Positions 1 to 7,981 of a DNA stretch of 25,527 nucleotides are shown in pieces. Numbering within the stretch: the stretch's first letter is position 1; every line of letters starts with the position of its first letter. The stretch lies in contig CAYVMN010000039.1 of the NCBI GenBank assembly GCA_964452575.1, positions 1-25,527 on the forward strand, in the 5' to 3' direction. The stretch is from CAYVMN01 sp964452575 (GTDB taxonomy: Bacteria > Desulfobacterota > DSM-4660 > Desulfatiglandales > Desulfatiglandaceae). The notes beneath the pieces were generated by a model that worked only from the letters and a program-made list of their open reading frames with translations, was not told where the DNA came from and did no database searches. A program made the position numbers and the translations under genes.

Positions 1-83
1 ATCAAAACCGGCAAAATTAGCCCAGTGATAAATTTGAATTATTGAACAGGCTCTATTAGCTTCCACCCGAACCGTTAACGACT

Positions 84-100
84 TTTTACATTATGTAAAA
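84..100. promoter_or_regulatory. Perfect palindrome, possible operator
   Basis: Two perfect 8-bp arms, TTTTACAT and ATGTAAAA, are separated by one base in an AT-rich stretch. This is the size and symmetry of a dimeric regulator site, but no gene it could control is visible, because the nearest one (glycerol kinase) ends at 372 and reads toward it. It could belong to a gene left of the window. The rest of 1-371 shows no gene I can support. Confidence 0.2.
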
Positions 101-371
101 TATTCCTTTAAAGCTCCAGCCCCTCATCGGTTATCCTTTAGGTGCCATATGGCCTAACAGATTCAAATCAATACGAAATATCCTAGCCTTTGCAAATGGC
201 ATAATTCCTGCTTTTGCTTTACGGAGAAATGCCATCCTTTCTTTCCGTAAATCTTGATCCCGGAAGCATAACTACGGTGGGGGCTGTCGAGGCGGCCAAC
301 CTGGGGAGGAAAGACCATGTGTCCAAGGGCATATAGGGTGTGCATCCGCCAATGATTGTGAGGTCTAGGGC

Positions 372-1823
372 CTATTTTGCCATGGTCTGGCGGATTGCCC
401 TCTGCCATCCCTCAAGTAATCTTTCCCGGCTTTTTTCGCCCATCGAAGGCCTGAATTCCTTTTGGTACCTTCTGTGCCTGATCAGTTCCTCCTGGGTCTT
501 CCACATACCGGCCTTTAACCCCGCCATATAGGCGGCTCCCAGAGAGGTGGACTCTATTACAGAGGGCCTTATGACCGGCCTGTTTATGATGTCTGCCTGA
601 AACTGCATGAGAAAATCATTCTTGGCCGCCCCACCGTCAACCGCAAGATCTTTGGCCCTCATGTGGGTTTCAGCCTCCATAGTGGAAAGGACGTCATAGG
701 TTTGATATGCCATAGATTCCAGTGCTGCCCGAATGATATGATTTTTATTTGTACCCCGAGTCAATCCCACGATGGTGCCACGGGCCTGTGGGTCCCAGTG
801 GGGGGCCCCAAGTCCCACAAAGGCCGGAACCATATAGACGCCGCCATTGTTATCTACAGAGCGAGCAGCCTTTTCACTGTGAGATGCATCCTCGAGGACC
901 CCTAACTCGTCACGCAACCATTGTATGGCAGCCCCCGCAATGAATATGGAGCCCTCCAATGCATAACAAGGTCCGCCACTGCCGTCCACAGCGAGGGTAG
1001 TAATTAGGCCTTTGCGCGAAGATATCCCTTGCGAGCCGGTGTTCATCATCACAAAACAGCCTGTCCCGTAAGTGTTCTTTATTTGGCCTTCACTAAAGCA
1101 CGTCTGCCCGAAAAGGGCGGCCTGTTGATCCCCGGCTACACCAGTTATGGGGATGTCGGGCAATTGGGAATGGGACTCTACCACCCCATAGTCATCGATC
1201 GACCTCTTCACCTCGGGGAGGATAGATATGGGTACCTGGAGCAGACTACAGAGTTCTTCATCCCACCTTTTTTCCTTGATATTATAGAGGAGTGTCCGAG
1301 AGGCATTGGTATAGTCGGTGGCATGGACCTTTCCGCCGGTCAATTTCCAGATGAGCCAGCTATCAATGGTGCCGAACAATAGGTCATCAAGCCGATACCC
1401 TTTGACATTTTGAAGGATCCACTTGATCTTCGTTCCGCTAAAATAGGGGTCCACGGGTAGACCGGTCTTGGCCCTGAAGAGAGGTTCATATTCACCCAGT
1501 CTGTCACAGTACCCCGCTGTTCTCCGGCATTGCCATACAATTGCATTATGGACGGGTGTTCCCTTCTTTTTATCCCACAAGACGGTCGTTTCCCGCTGAT
1601 TGGTAATACCGATTGCAGCAATTTCGTGGGGGTGAGGGGAGCAGACTTCTTCCACAGTATCAACGACGCTCTGCCAGATCTCCATCGGGTTGTGCTCCAC
1701 CCAACCAGGCCTTGGATATATTTGGGGTAATTCTCTGTAAGCTGAACCGACCAGTCTCCCGCCCTGGTCATATAGGGCTGCTCTCGTTCCAGTGGTGCCT
1801 TGATCAATGGAAAGGATCAGCAT
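372..1823 (-). CDS. glpK: Glycerol kinase
   Basis: FGGY-family kinase that converts glycerol and ATP to sn-glycerol 3-phosphate in the cytoplasm. The N-terminal phosphate motif DQGTTGTRA, the family signature around GTIDSWLIWKLTGG, the ATPase-domain stretch GTYGTGCFVMMNTG and the conserved FVGLGAPHWDPQARG block are all present. The length of 483 residues is normal for GlpK. I chose the ATG at 1823 (MLILSIDQG) because a GGA lies about 7 bases upstream and family members start just before this strand. An in-frame ATG at 1844 would add 7 residues but has no good ribosome site. It is the last gene of the minus-strand series, 69 bp after the oxidoreductase gamma subunit. No glycerol facilitator or glycerol-3-phosphate dehydrogenase is visible, so its pathway partners must lie elsewhere. 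Confidence 0.93.
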   Translation of the reverse strand: MLILSIDQGTTGTRAALYDQGGRLVGSAYRELPQIYPRPGWVEHNPMEIWQSVVDTVEEVCSPHPHEIAAIGITNQRETTVLWDKKKGTPVHNAIVWQCRRTAGYCDRLGEYEPLFRAKTGLPVDPYFSGTKIKWILQNVKGYRLDDLLFGTIDSWLIWKLTGGKVHATDYTNASRTLLYNIKEKRWDEELCSLLQVPISILPEVKRSIDDYGVVESHSQLPDIPITGVAGDQQAALFGQTCFSEGQIKNTYGTGCFVMMNTGSQGISSRKGLITTLAVDGSGGPCYALEGSIFIAGAAIQWLRDELGVLEDASHSEKAARSVDNNGGVYMVPAFVGLGAPHWDPQARGTIVGLTRGTNKNHIIRAALESMAYQTYDVLSTMEAETHMRAKDLAVDGGAAKNDFLMQFQADIINRPVIRPSVIESTSLGAAYMAGLKAGMWKTQEELIRHRRYQKEFRPSMGEKSRERLLEGWQRAIRQTMAK

Positions 1824-1892
1824 TACAGAATCCAATTTTTGCATTGATTATCGTGCCAAAGGGCTTGCATGCGGATGGTTAGCAACGTACAA

Positions 1893-2456
1893 CTATCCCA
1901 TGGATGCCCCAATCTCGATCCCTCGTCTTAATGCCGTTCTGTTGCGACCCTTGATGATATCGTCCGCCCCCAGCATCCCATCCATAGCCTCTTCCACAAG
2001 TTCCACAGGGATTGTATCGGTTATCCCTACATAGGCTCCCAGAAAGATCAGGTTGTTGACCTGAAGGCCCCCCATATCTAGTGCCATTTGCATCCCGGGG
2101 AGCGTTATTAGCTCATAATCCATTCTTGTCCGTTCGTCCTCTCTCAGGCCAGCGCTATCCACCAGGATCATTCCACCAGGACGGACCCTTGACTCAAAGG
2201 CCTTCAATTGGGGTGTTGTAAAAACCACAACGCTCTGGGCCTTATCTATTATGGGTGAGGGAATTTCGTTATCAGAAAAGATCACCGTACACTCGCATAG
2301 CCCGCCCCTCTTTTCCACTGCGTATGAAGGAAACCAGGATACGTGTCTATACACCTTCAGTGCGGCTACGGCCAGAATCTTTCCAGCCACGAGCACTCCC
2401 ATCCCTCCTAATCCAGCCACGATAACGTCATTTCTCAAGATCGATCTCTTTTCCAT
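1893..2456 (-). CDS. 2-oxoacid:ferredoxin oxidoreductase, gamma subunit
   Basis: Catalytic gamma-domain subunit of a four-subunit, CoA-acylating 2-oxoacid:ferredoxin oxidoreductase. The 187 residues begin with the glycine-rich GLGGMGVLVAGKILA motif. They continue with the typical SWFPSYAVEKRGGLCECTVIFSD segment and VDSAGL, as in the POR/KOR/VOR gamma family. It lies 29 bp after the beta-subunit gene in the order delta-alpha-beta-gamma, so the four are almost certainly co-transcribed. No strong Shine-Dalgarno is seen ahead of the ATG at 2456, and translation may be coupled to the gene before it. The substrate cannot be read from this subunit. Confidence 0.88.
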   Translation of the reverse strand: MEKRSILRNDVIVAGLGGMGVLVAGKILAVAALKVYRHVSWFPSYAVEKRGGLCECTVIFSDNEIPSPIIDKAQSVVVFTTPQLKAFESRVRPGGMILVDSAGLREDERTRMDYELITLPGMQMALDMGGLQVNNLIFLGAYVGITDTIPVELVEEAMDGMLGADDIIKGRNRTALRRGIEIGASMG

Positions 2457-2485
2457 AGTCGCTATTCATTACTGCCTTTCGGTCA

Positions 2486-3259
2486 CTATAAAGTGCCCTG
2501 GTCCTTAAATTCGCCCAATGGAAACTCACGAATAACTTCTTCCTCTATCCTCCTGAGGCAATCGACCGGAGCAAGGTGCCAGTTGGGTGGACAGGCCGAG
2601 AGGACTTCCACAAAACTGAAACCGGCCCCATCCATCTGTTTCTTGAATGCATTTGTTATGTATTTCTTCGTGCGCTGGTAGTTTGAAGGGGTATGGACCG
2701 ATCCTCGGGCACTGTAAGCGGTACCTTTAAATGTTGCCGCCAGTTCCGCCGCGTGTATGGGATAGCCTTCTGATGCGGGGTCTCTGCCCCCTGGGGTAGT
2801 GGTTGTTTTTTGCCCCACAAGGGTGGTAGGGGCCAACTGGCCCCCGGTGGTTCCATAATTGGTATTGTTATACATGATTGTCGTGATCCTCTCTCCGCGA
2901 GTCATCGCATTGATAAATCCCCCGGCCCCAATTGCGGTAAGATCCCCATCCCCCTGAACAGTAAATACAATAGCCTCCGGATTCAGACGTTTTAGTGCCG
3001 TGCCTGAATCCAAGGCCCGGCCGTGGGCACAGATGGTCAGATCAATATCCCACGCTACGGCAACAAAGGAGTGACAACCTACGCCGGCCATGCAGATGGC
3101 CTTTCCATCAATGCTGAGCGATTCTAATACTTCGGAGATGATCCGATATATTATTGGGTGGTGACACCCCGGGCAATACATCGTAGCGCCCGGAGGATCT
3201 TTCCATATCCTCGGCCTTCCGCAGACCATCTTTTTGGCCACTGTCGATGCAGGATTCAT
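2486..3259 (-). CDS. 2-oxoacid:ferredoxin oxidoreductase, beta (TPP) subunit
   Basis: Thiamine-diphosphate-binding beta subunit of a 2-oxoacid:ferredoxin oxidoreductase (257 residues). Near the N-terminus YCPGCHHP matches the conserved CPGCGH-type motif. The TPP/Mg2+ site is VQGDGDLTAIGAGGFINA, followed by YNNTNYGTTGGQLAPTT, the usual N-Y-G-TGGQ segment. Its start codon overlaps the stop of the alpha gene by 4 bp (ATGA), and an AGGA lies inside the end of alpha, which indicates translational coupling. With alpha it forms the active site where the 2-oxoacid is decarboxylated and transferred to CoA. Confidence 0.9.
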   Translation of the reverse strand: MNPASTVAKKMVCGRPRIWKDPPGATMYCPGCHHPIIYRIISEVLESLSIDGKAICMAGVGCHSFVAVAWDIDLTICAHGRALDSGTALKRLNPEAIVFTVQGDGDLTAIGAGGFINAMTRGERITTIMYNNTNYGTTGGQLAPTTLVGQKTTTTPGGRDPASEGYPIHAAELAATFKGTAYSARGSVHTPSNYQRTKKYITNAFKKQMDGAGFSFVEVLSACPPNWHLAPVDCLRRIEEEVIREFPLGEFKDQGTL

Positions 3260-4347
3260 AATATCCTTTCTATCTCCTCCAGGACCCTTCCAGGCATTAT
3301 TATGCCCCCGTCGGTCGGGATGTGCCGCTCGAGTATCCCTATGAAATGGACCTCAGACCTCCCTTCCACACCTATTCTTACATCTTCAATTAATAGCCCG
3401 AGGCTATCTTCGACCACCAAAAATTTGCCCCCCTGTTTTGCCTTTTCGTTGATTATCTTGTAGGGAAATGGCCACAGTGTTATCGGACGTATCATACCGG
3501 CCTTGAATCCTTCTGCCCTTGCCATATTGATGGCCTCCTTGGATACCCTTGCAGTGTATCCATAGGCAACCAGGGTCAGGTCAGCGTCCTCCATTTCATA
3601 GTCCTCATACCTCAGTTCAGATCCTTCCATGGCCCGGAACTTTTTGTCAGCGTGCCTTAGCCAGGACACATAATCGGTATAGGGATATTGTGGCATCACA
3701 CCAATGGCAGAGTGTACCTGTCGGGATTTTCCGTCAGCCTGATTATCCCGGCCCCTTAATGCCCAGCTCTTCTCTTCCAAAGGCCCAAAATCGATGGGTT
3801 TAACCTCTACGGATTCAGATATTTGGCCCAGAATGCCGTCCATGAGGACTATTAACGGGTTGCGATATTTATCGGCAAGATGAAAGCCAAGCTGCATCAG
3901 GTCGTGGATTTCCTGGGCCGAGGCCGGCGCCAGGACAATATTCCTGTATCCGCCCGGGCCTCCACCCCTTGTGGCAGAAAGATAATCCATCTGGGCATGC
4001 CTAATACTCCCTGCCCCCGGTCCCCCTCTCTGAACGAGTACGATGACACAGGGCAGCTCTGCTGCAACACAGTGAGATATGGATTCCTGCATGAGTCCCC
4101 AGCCCGGACTCGAGGTGGATGTCATAACCCTGAAGCCTCCGAGGGCACCCCCATAAAGCATATTTATGGATGCGATCTCGGATTGCGATTGGAGAAAGAC
4201 CTTTCCCCTCTTAGGGAATTCACTGGCGAACCACTGAGTTACCTCATTTTGGGGTGTTATTGGGTAACCAAAATAGCCATCACAACCGCCCTGAAGGGCG
4301 CCCCAGCCCACAGCCTCATTCCCCTGGATAAAGATCCTTTCAGGCAT
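3256..4347 (-). CDS. vorB: 2-oxoacid:ferredoxin oxidoreductase, alpha subunit (VorB-like)
   Basis: Alpha subunit of a 2-oxoacid:ferredoxin oxidoreductase (363 residues). The segments GYFGYPITPQNEVTQW, MTSTSSPGWGLMQESISH, RGGPGAGSIRHAQMDY and DLADKYRNP-like HLADKYRNPLIVLMDG closely resemble the subunit usually called VorB (3-methyl-2-oxobutanoate oxidoreductase). Such enzymes turn branched-chain 2-oxoacids into acyl-CoA and reduce ferredoxin. Substrate names in this family are often unreliable, so 2-oxoglutarate or another oxoacid remains possible. It starts 32 bp after the ferredoxin subunit and overlaps the beta gene by 4 bp. Confidence 0.88.
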   Translation of the reverse strand: MPERIFIQGNEAVGWGALQGGCDGYFGYPITPQNEVTQWFASEFPKRGKVFLQSQSEIASINMLYGGALGGFRVMTSTSSPGWGLMQESISHCVAAELPCVIVLVQRGGPGAGSIRHAQMDYLSATRGGGPGGYRNIVLAPASAQEIHDLMQLGFHLADKYRNPLIVLMDGILGQISESVEVKPIDFGPLEEKSWALRGRDNQADGKSRQVHSAIGVMPQYPYTDYVSWLRHADKKFRAMEGSELRYEDYEMEDADLTLVAYGYTARVSKEAINMARAEGFKAGMIRPITLWPFPYKIINEKAKQGGKFLVVEDSLGLLIEDVRIGVEGRSEVHFIGILERHIPTDGGIIMPGRVLEEIERIL

Positions 4348-4379
4348 CAGATCTCGTTCTTAGGGTGCAGTTCGTCCCG

Positions 4380-4613
4380 CTAAACCTGCCCTGCCTTGCC
4401 CAGCTTATATACTTCAATAGCAAAGTGAGGACACATCCTTCCACAGACCCCACAGGCATTACAGCGTTCAGGCTTCAACACATCTGCTAGTATGTACCCG
4501 AGGGGAGTGAATTTATCCTTTGACATGGCAATGCATTCCTGCTTGCAAAAGACCTGACACAAACCGCATCCCCTGCAGTTGTCCTCTTTGATGATCACTT
4601 GGCCCTTTGCCAT
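4380..4613 (-). CDS. 2-oxoacid:ferredoxin oxidoreductase, delta subunit (2x[4Fe-4S] ferredoxin)
   Basis: A 77-residue ferredoxin-like electron-transfer subunit. Two CxxCxxCxxxC clusters are visible: CRGCGLCQVFC near residue 13 and CNACGVCGRMCP near residue 51. Each can hold a [4Fe-4S] centre that carries electrons from the TPP site to soluble ferredoxin. The start at 4613 has an AGGAGA ribosome site. It is the first gene of the four-subunit set and lies 66 bp after the hydroxyacid dehydrogenase, which could be co-transcribed with it. Confidence 0.9.
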   Translation of the reverse strand: MAKGQVIIKEDNCRGCGLCQVFCKQECIAMSKDKFTPLGYILADVLKPERCNACGVCGRMCPHFAIEVYKLGKAGQV

Positions 4614-4679
4614 TCGACTATCTCCTACCTAAGATGGGTGATCCATGATCTCTCAGATAACCAGGCCTCAAAAACGCGA

Positions 4680-5720
4680 TCATTTCAAGCCACCCCACTT
4701 CTTCTCATACCCATCCTTTATCTCTGGATTAAGCAACCCTTTAGGTAGTTCTCTATCTCTAAAAAGTCTGATGATCTCCTCCCCTGGGCGATTCAACAAT
4801 TCCCCCCAGGCAGAGGGAGAAAAGTGTGCAGAATGGGCAGTTGCAATAAAATTGTCGAGTCCTAATAGTGGGTCATTAGGGGGAAGAGGTTCCGGCTCCG
4901 TGACATCGAGTGCCGCCATAGAAATGTAGCCTTCTTTAAGGGCAATATACAACGCCTTATGGTCGATTAACGGCCCCCTTGCTACATTCACAATGCAGGC
5001 CGTGGGCTTCATTCGTTTCAGCTGGTCCATGCCGATCAAATGTCTTGTTTCCTCTGTCAAATTTGCGTTCGTGGCAATCACGTCGGCTTCGAGTAATAGG
5101 TCATCAAGATCTGTAACCTGCTGAACAGCAAATTCTCCAAATATGTCATGGGATACATAAGGATCATAGGCAATCACCTTGAGTCCGAATCCTTTTGCCT
5201 TGGGCACTAAGGCACGTGATACCCCTCCAAACCCGATCAACCCTAAAACCCTCCCTTTTAAGCTGGTCATTGCAGGCCAGATATCCTTCTGAATATCAGG
5301 ATCAACAACCATCTTCCACTTTCCTTTTTTGACCTCGTTATAGAGCTGAACAATCCGTCTGGTGCAGGACAAAATGAGGGCCATGATATGGTCCGACATC
5401 TCTTCCCAGCAATAATCCGGGACATTGGCCACAAGGATACATCTTTCGCTAGCCGCCTTTACGTCTATCTTATCGTAACCTATGCCCACACTTGCGATGA
5501 GCCGGCATTTCTGGAGGTTCTCCATCACATCTTTTGTGAAAGGCTGGAATGTGCCAACGCATATTATCGCATCGGCATCGCCACCATTCCTTATGATGGC
5601 CTCTTCGGTGAGGGATACCTCTTTGATCAGTTCTACTTCTAGACCCGCCTGTCTTAGCAGGCGTTCGTAGTCAGGCATTCCATCAAGCACAAAAAGCTGA
5701 GCGATCTTCAAATCCATCAT
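4680..5720 (-). CDS. D-isomer-specific 2-hydroxyacid dehydrogenase
   Basis: NAD(P)-dependent dehydrogenase of the D-3-phosphoglycerate/CtBP superfamily (346 residues), interconverting a 2-hydroxyacid and a 2-oxoacid in the cytoplasm. The Rossmann motif is GLIGFGGVSRA (about residues 160-170). The catalytic triad reads Arg248 in NVARGPLID, Glu277 in VTEPEPLP and His296 in TAHSAHFS. The last glycine of the usual GxGxxG is Ser here, and the normal TPH around the catalytic His is TAH, so it is a divergent member. An AAGGGA precedes the ATG at 5720. Placed directly upstream of the oxoacid:ferredoxin oxidoreductase, it may supply the 2-oxoacid that complex oxidises (inference). Exact substrate unknown. 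Confidence 0.85.
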   Translation of the reverse strand: MMDLKIAQLFVLDGMPDYERLLRQAGLEVELIKEVSLTEEAIIRNGGDADAIICVGTFQPFTKDVMENLQKCRLIASVGIGYDKIDVKAASERCILVANVPDYCWEEMSDHIMALILSCTRRIVQLYNEVKKGKWKMVVDPDIQKDIWPAMTSLKGRVLGLIGFGGVSRALVPKAKGFGLKVIAYDPYVSHDIFGEFAVQQVTDLDDLLLEADVIATNANLTEETRHLIGMDQLKRMKPTACIVNVARGPLIDHKALYIALKEGYISMAALDVTEPEPLPPNDPLLGLDNFIATAHSAHFSPSAWGELLNRPGEEIIRLFRDRELPKGLLNPEIKDGYEKKWGGLK

Positions 5721-5798
5721 GCCCGTCCCTTGCCATCGCCTTTTCGATCCCCGTAAGAGTGCAGTAAGTCACCTTATCTCTTATGGTCGACAATTCAC

Positions 5799-5940
5799 TA
5801 CCATTTCGGGAATGGTAACAGTTTACCCTGAAAACCCTGTCCCTGAAGGTTATAGCCGCCTTAAGAGGCCTCCCCTGGAGGCAACCACCCCGCCAAATAT
5901 AGGCGGGATGTCCGTGGATTCCGGTTTCGCGGGAATGACA
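5799..5940. repeat. Intergenic palindromic repeats (REP-like)
   Basis: Three hairpins lie in the 257-bp gap between the dehydrogenase and corrinoid genes. The first has 7-bp arms TACCATT/AATGGTA (5799-5817). The second has CCCGCC/GGCGGG arms around an AT loop (5889-5907). The third, at about 5914-5940, is a degenerate copy of the widespread GGATTCCCGC...GCGGGAATGAC dispersed repeat. None is followed by a T-run on the minus strand, so they look like repeats rather than terminators. Confidence 0.45.
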
Positions 5941-5977
5941 GGGTGCCGCCCTCTGTATGTTTACGCAACGTTAGGGT

Positions 5978-6607
5978 TTACTCAAAGAGTTTGTTCAGAA
6001 TCGCAACGGCTTCAGCCGCGTCCTCGGCATAGTAATCTGCACCGATCTCCCTGGCAAAATTGGCTGTCACAGGGGCCCCACCCACCAGGCAAGTGACACG
6101 GTCTCTTAGACCACTGTCTTCGAATAACTCTATGACCGTTTTCATTCCAGGCATGCTCGTAGTCAACAGGCTGGAGAGGCCGATCACCTGTGCCCCCCTC
6201 TCTGCGGCCTCGAGGAATCGTTCGTGGGGGAGATCCACCCCCAGGTTCTCGACCTGAAATCCGGCGCCTTCCAACATAATTGCCACAAGGTTCTTGCCGA
6301 TGTCATGGTGGTCTCCCTTCACCGTCCCTATCGCCACCTTGACGTCCTTGCCATGCTCACCAGTGACCAGGAAGGGCCTCAGGGCGTTCATGCAGGTCTG
6401 CATGGTGGCTGCCGAGCGCATTACCTCTGGCACATAGTACTCACCTTTGCGCCACAGTTCGGCCACCACGTTCATGGCCGGGACTATGGCCTCGTCCACG
6501 ACGGCAGAGGCTGAAATGCCCCCGTTTACAGCCTCCGTGGCCAAGCCCGCTATCTCATTTTTTTGCCCCCTTACAACCGCTTCATGTAATCTTCTAAACC
6601 AGTCCAT
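5978..6607 (-). CDS. Corrinoid (cobalamin-binding) methyl-carrier protein
   Basis: MtbC/MttC/MtaC-type corrinoid protein of 209 residues that shuttles a methyl group on cobalamin between two methyltransferases. The first ~85 residues are the helical B12-binding cap. The second half is the Rossmann-like B12 domain with the base-off motif D99-x-H101-x-x-G104 in GDHHDIGKNLV, and later GLSSLLTTSMPGMK and LVGGAPVT. I chose the ATG at 6607 over an upstream in-frame start at 6703 because of a strong AGGAGGAG site (6614-6621) and because the family begins here. The upstream start would read into an inserted repeat. The nearby UroD-family protein is the likely second methyltransferase. No substrate-specific MttB/MtaB partner is visible in the window. 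Confidence 0.92.
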   Translation of the reverse strand: MDWFRRLHEAVVRGQKNEIAGLATEAVNGGISASAVVDEAIVPAMNVVAELWRKGEYYVPEVMRSAATMQTCMNALRPFLVTGEHGKDVKVAIGTVKGDHHDIGKNLVAIMLEGAGFQVENLGVDLPHERFLEAAERGAQVIGLSSLLTTSMPGMKTVIELFEDSGLRDRVTCLVGGAPVTANFAREIGADYYAEDAAEAVAILNKLFE

Positions 6608-6621
6608 GATAATCTCCTCCT

Positions 6622-6857
6622 GTAAGCGTTCACAGGTTCCGGGTTCAACGTTCAGGGTTAGGGACAAGGACAAAATTGAAGACCAGAAGTACTCGCGAAA
6701 CATGCTGGCAGTGCCAGATGTTTGCCAATGCGCTGCCAGTTTTCAGGTTGAAAATGACGAATCCGGGCTCTTCACAAGTGAATACGCGTCCAAAATGGAA
6801 TCCGGGGAAAAGAATGTAACCTTTAACCCCTGAACCTTTGAACCTGTGAACGCTTAC
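6622..6857. repeat. 236-bp element with perfect 18-bp inverted ends
   Basis: The 18-base GTAAGCGTTCACAGGTTC at 6622-6639 is repeated exactly in reverse complement at 6840-6857. The ~200 bp between hold no gene-like reading frame, and the right end contains the tandem GAACC-type text (GAACCTTTGAACC, 6832-6844). Size, terminal inverted repeats and lack of coding suggest a MITE-like non-autonomous element. The bases next to the ends (CTCCT left, CTCCA right) could be a decayed target duplication. It fills most of the 318-bp gap between the UroD-like gene and the ribosome site of the corrinoid gene. Confidence 0.55.
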
Positions 6858-6925
6858 CTCCAGCTTATCTCGTATAGGCTCGCGAGGCTTTGGATTAAAT
6901 CTTAGATCTTTGCCTATGTAGACGG

Positions 6926-7942
6926 CTAGAATGCCCCGTACTCATGACATGCCTGGGTGAAGGCCTTTATGTTCTCCAGGTTGGCCTGAAGAGGTATTTG
7001 GCACCCCGGTCCTATGACATATCTGGCCTCCCCTCGGGCAATTTCAAGGCATTTCCTGGCCTCGGCCCCCAGCTGATCCGGAGTTCCCTCCACGAATAGC
7101 ATCGGATCGATATTGCCGATGATGGTTGTCTTCCCACGTCCCAGTTCGAACAGGTTTTCAAGGGAGGAAGGGCCATCAATGCTCAATCCATCGATGCCAA
7201 GGTCAATCAGATCCTGAAATATAGGGTCCACATATCCACATATATGAAATGCAATTTTTCCCCCTTCTTTATGGGCTGCTTCTACAAGGCTTTGATGGTA
7301 GGGAAGAACATGTTCCCGGTAAACAGCCGGTGATATCATGCTCATACCCGCTGAAGGGTCTCCGATAAAGGGGAAAACGCCCAGCTCCATTACGGCCAGA
7401 GACCTGGCAATCACGGTGTCAGTGGTGTATTTCATCAGGGCATGAAGGAAGGGCTTGTCGTCGTAGAGATCCTCCATAGCCTCATTGGCCCCGCGTAGCT
7501 CCAGTGCAAAGCTCCATGGCCCTCCTATCATTGTGGTAACGTGGTATTCCGGAAATACCTCTACGCATTTCTCGCACATATCCAGGTGCCCGCTGAAGAG
7601 CGGGTCTTCTCTCGGTAATCGGACCGACCACTTGGGAAGTTTTTCTTTGATATCGGTTTTCTTAATGCTCATGGGCTTGCCCATCAGCTTTCTGAAGGCC
7701 TCTTGGGCGTCCGGCATAAGGGGGTTGAGCGGAACAAACAGTGCGTCTGAGTCAAGCTCTTTGCAGGTGACCTTAGCTGTTTCCAGGGCCGCGTCGGGCT
7801 GCGTCAGAAACTGCTCAAGTGTATATCCAGCTCGCTCGGCGTAGTGGCCCCCTAAAAGCAGCAAAACAGGCTGGCGATCCAGTTTTTCGCCCTTGAAGGC
7901 GGCTTCCATGCGTTGTTTTCCCGTGAAAGATCCTTCCGTCAT
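6926..7942 (-). CDS. UroD-family methylcobamide methyltransferase (MtbA/MtaA-like)
   Basis: TIM-barrel protein of 338 residues in the uroporphyrinogen-decarboxylase superfamily. The zinc-site signature of the corrinoid methyltransferase branch is visible: His233 and Cys235 in HICGYVDP and Cys314 in GPGCQIP. True UroD enzymes lack this set, so a role in moving a methyl group from a methylated corrinoid protein to a thiol or other acceptor is more likely than heme synthesis. The start at 7942 follows a strong AAGGAGGGG. It lies 39 bp after the enoyl-CoA hydratase-like gene and upstream of the corrinoid gene, its probable partner. The acceptor is unknown; coenzyme M is not expected in most bacteria. 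Confidence 0.87.
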   Translation of the reverse strand: MTEGSFTGKQRMEAAFKGEKLDRQPVLLLLGGHYAERAGYTLEQFLTQPDAALETAKVTCKELDSDALFVPLNPLMPDAQEAFRKLMGKPMSIKKTDIKEKLPKWSVRLPREDPLFSGHLDMCEKCVEVFPEYHVTTMIGGPWSFALELRGANEAMEDLYDDKPFLHALMKYTTDTVIARSLAVMELGVFPFIGDPSAGMSMISPAVYREHVLPYHQSLVEAAHKEGGKIAFHICGYVDPIFQDLIDLGIDGLSIDGPSSLENLFELGRGKTTIIGNIDPMLFVEGTPDQLGAEARKCLEIARGEARYVIGPGCQIPLQANLENIKAFTQACHEYGAF

Positions 7943-7981
7943 TTTACCCCCTCCTTTCTTTGAAAAAGGGCCATGGGCCTT

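Noticed and set aside
163..408. 81-codon minus-strand frame after glycerol kinase
   Set aside because: It overlaps the end of glpK in another frame, has no recognisable domain and no ribosome site.
1029..1382. 117-codon plus-strand frame inside glpK
   Set aside because: It is antisense to a well-supported glycerol kinase and shows no family motif.
3880..4383. 167-codon plus-strand frame opposite the alpha subunit
   Set aside because: Shadow of the strongly conserved oxidoreductase alpha gene; composition is not protein-like.
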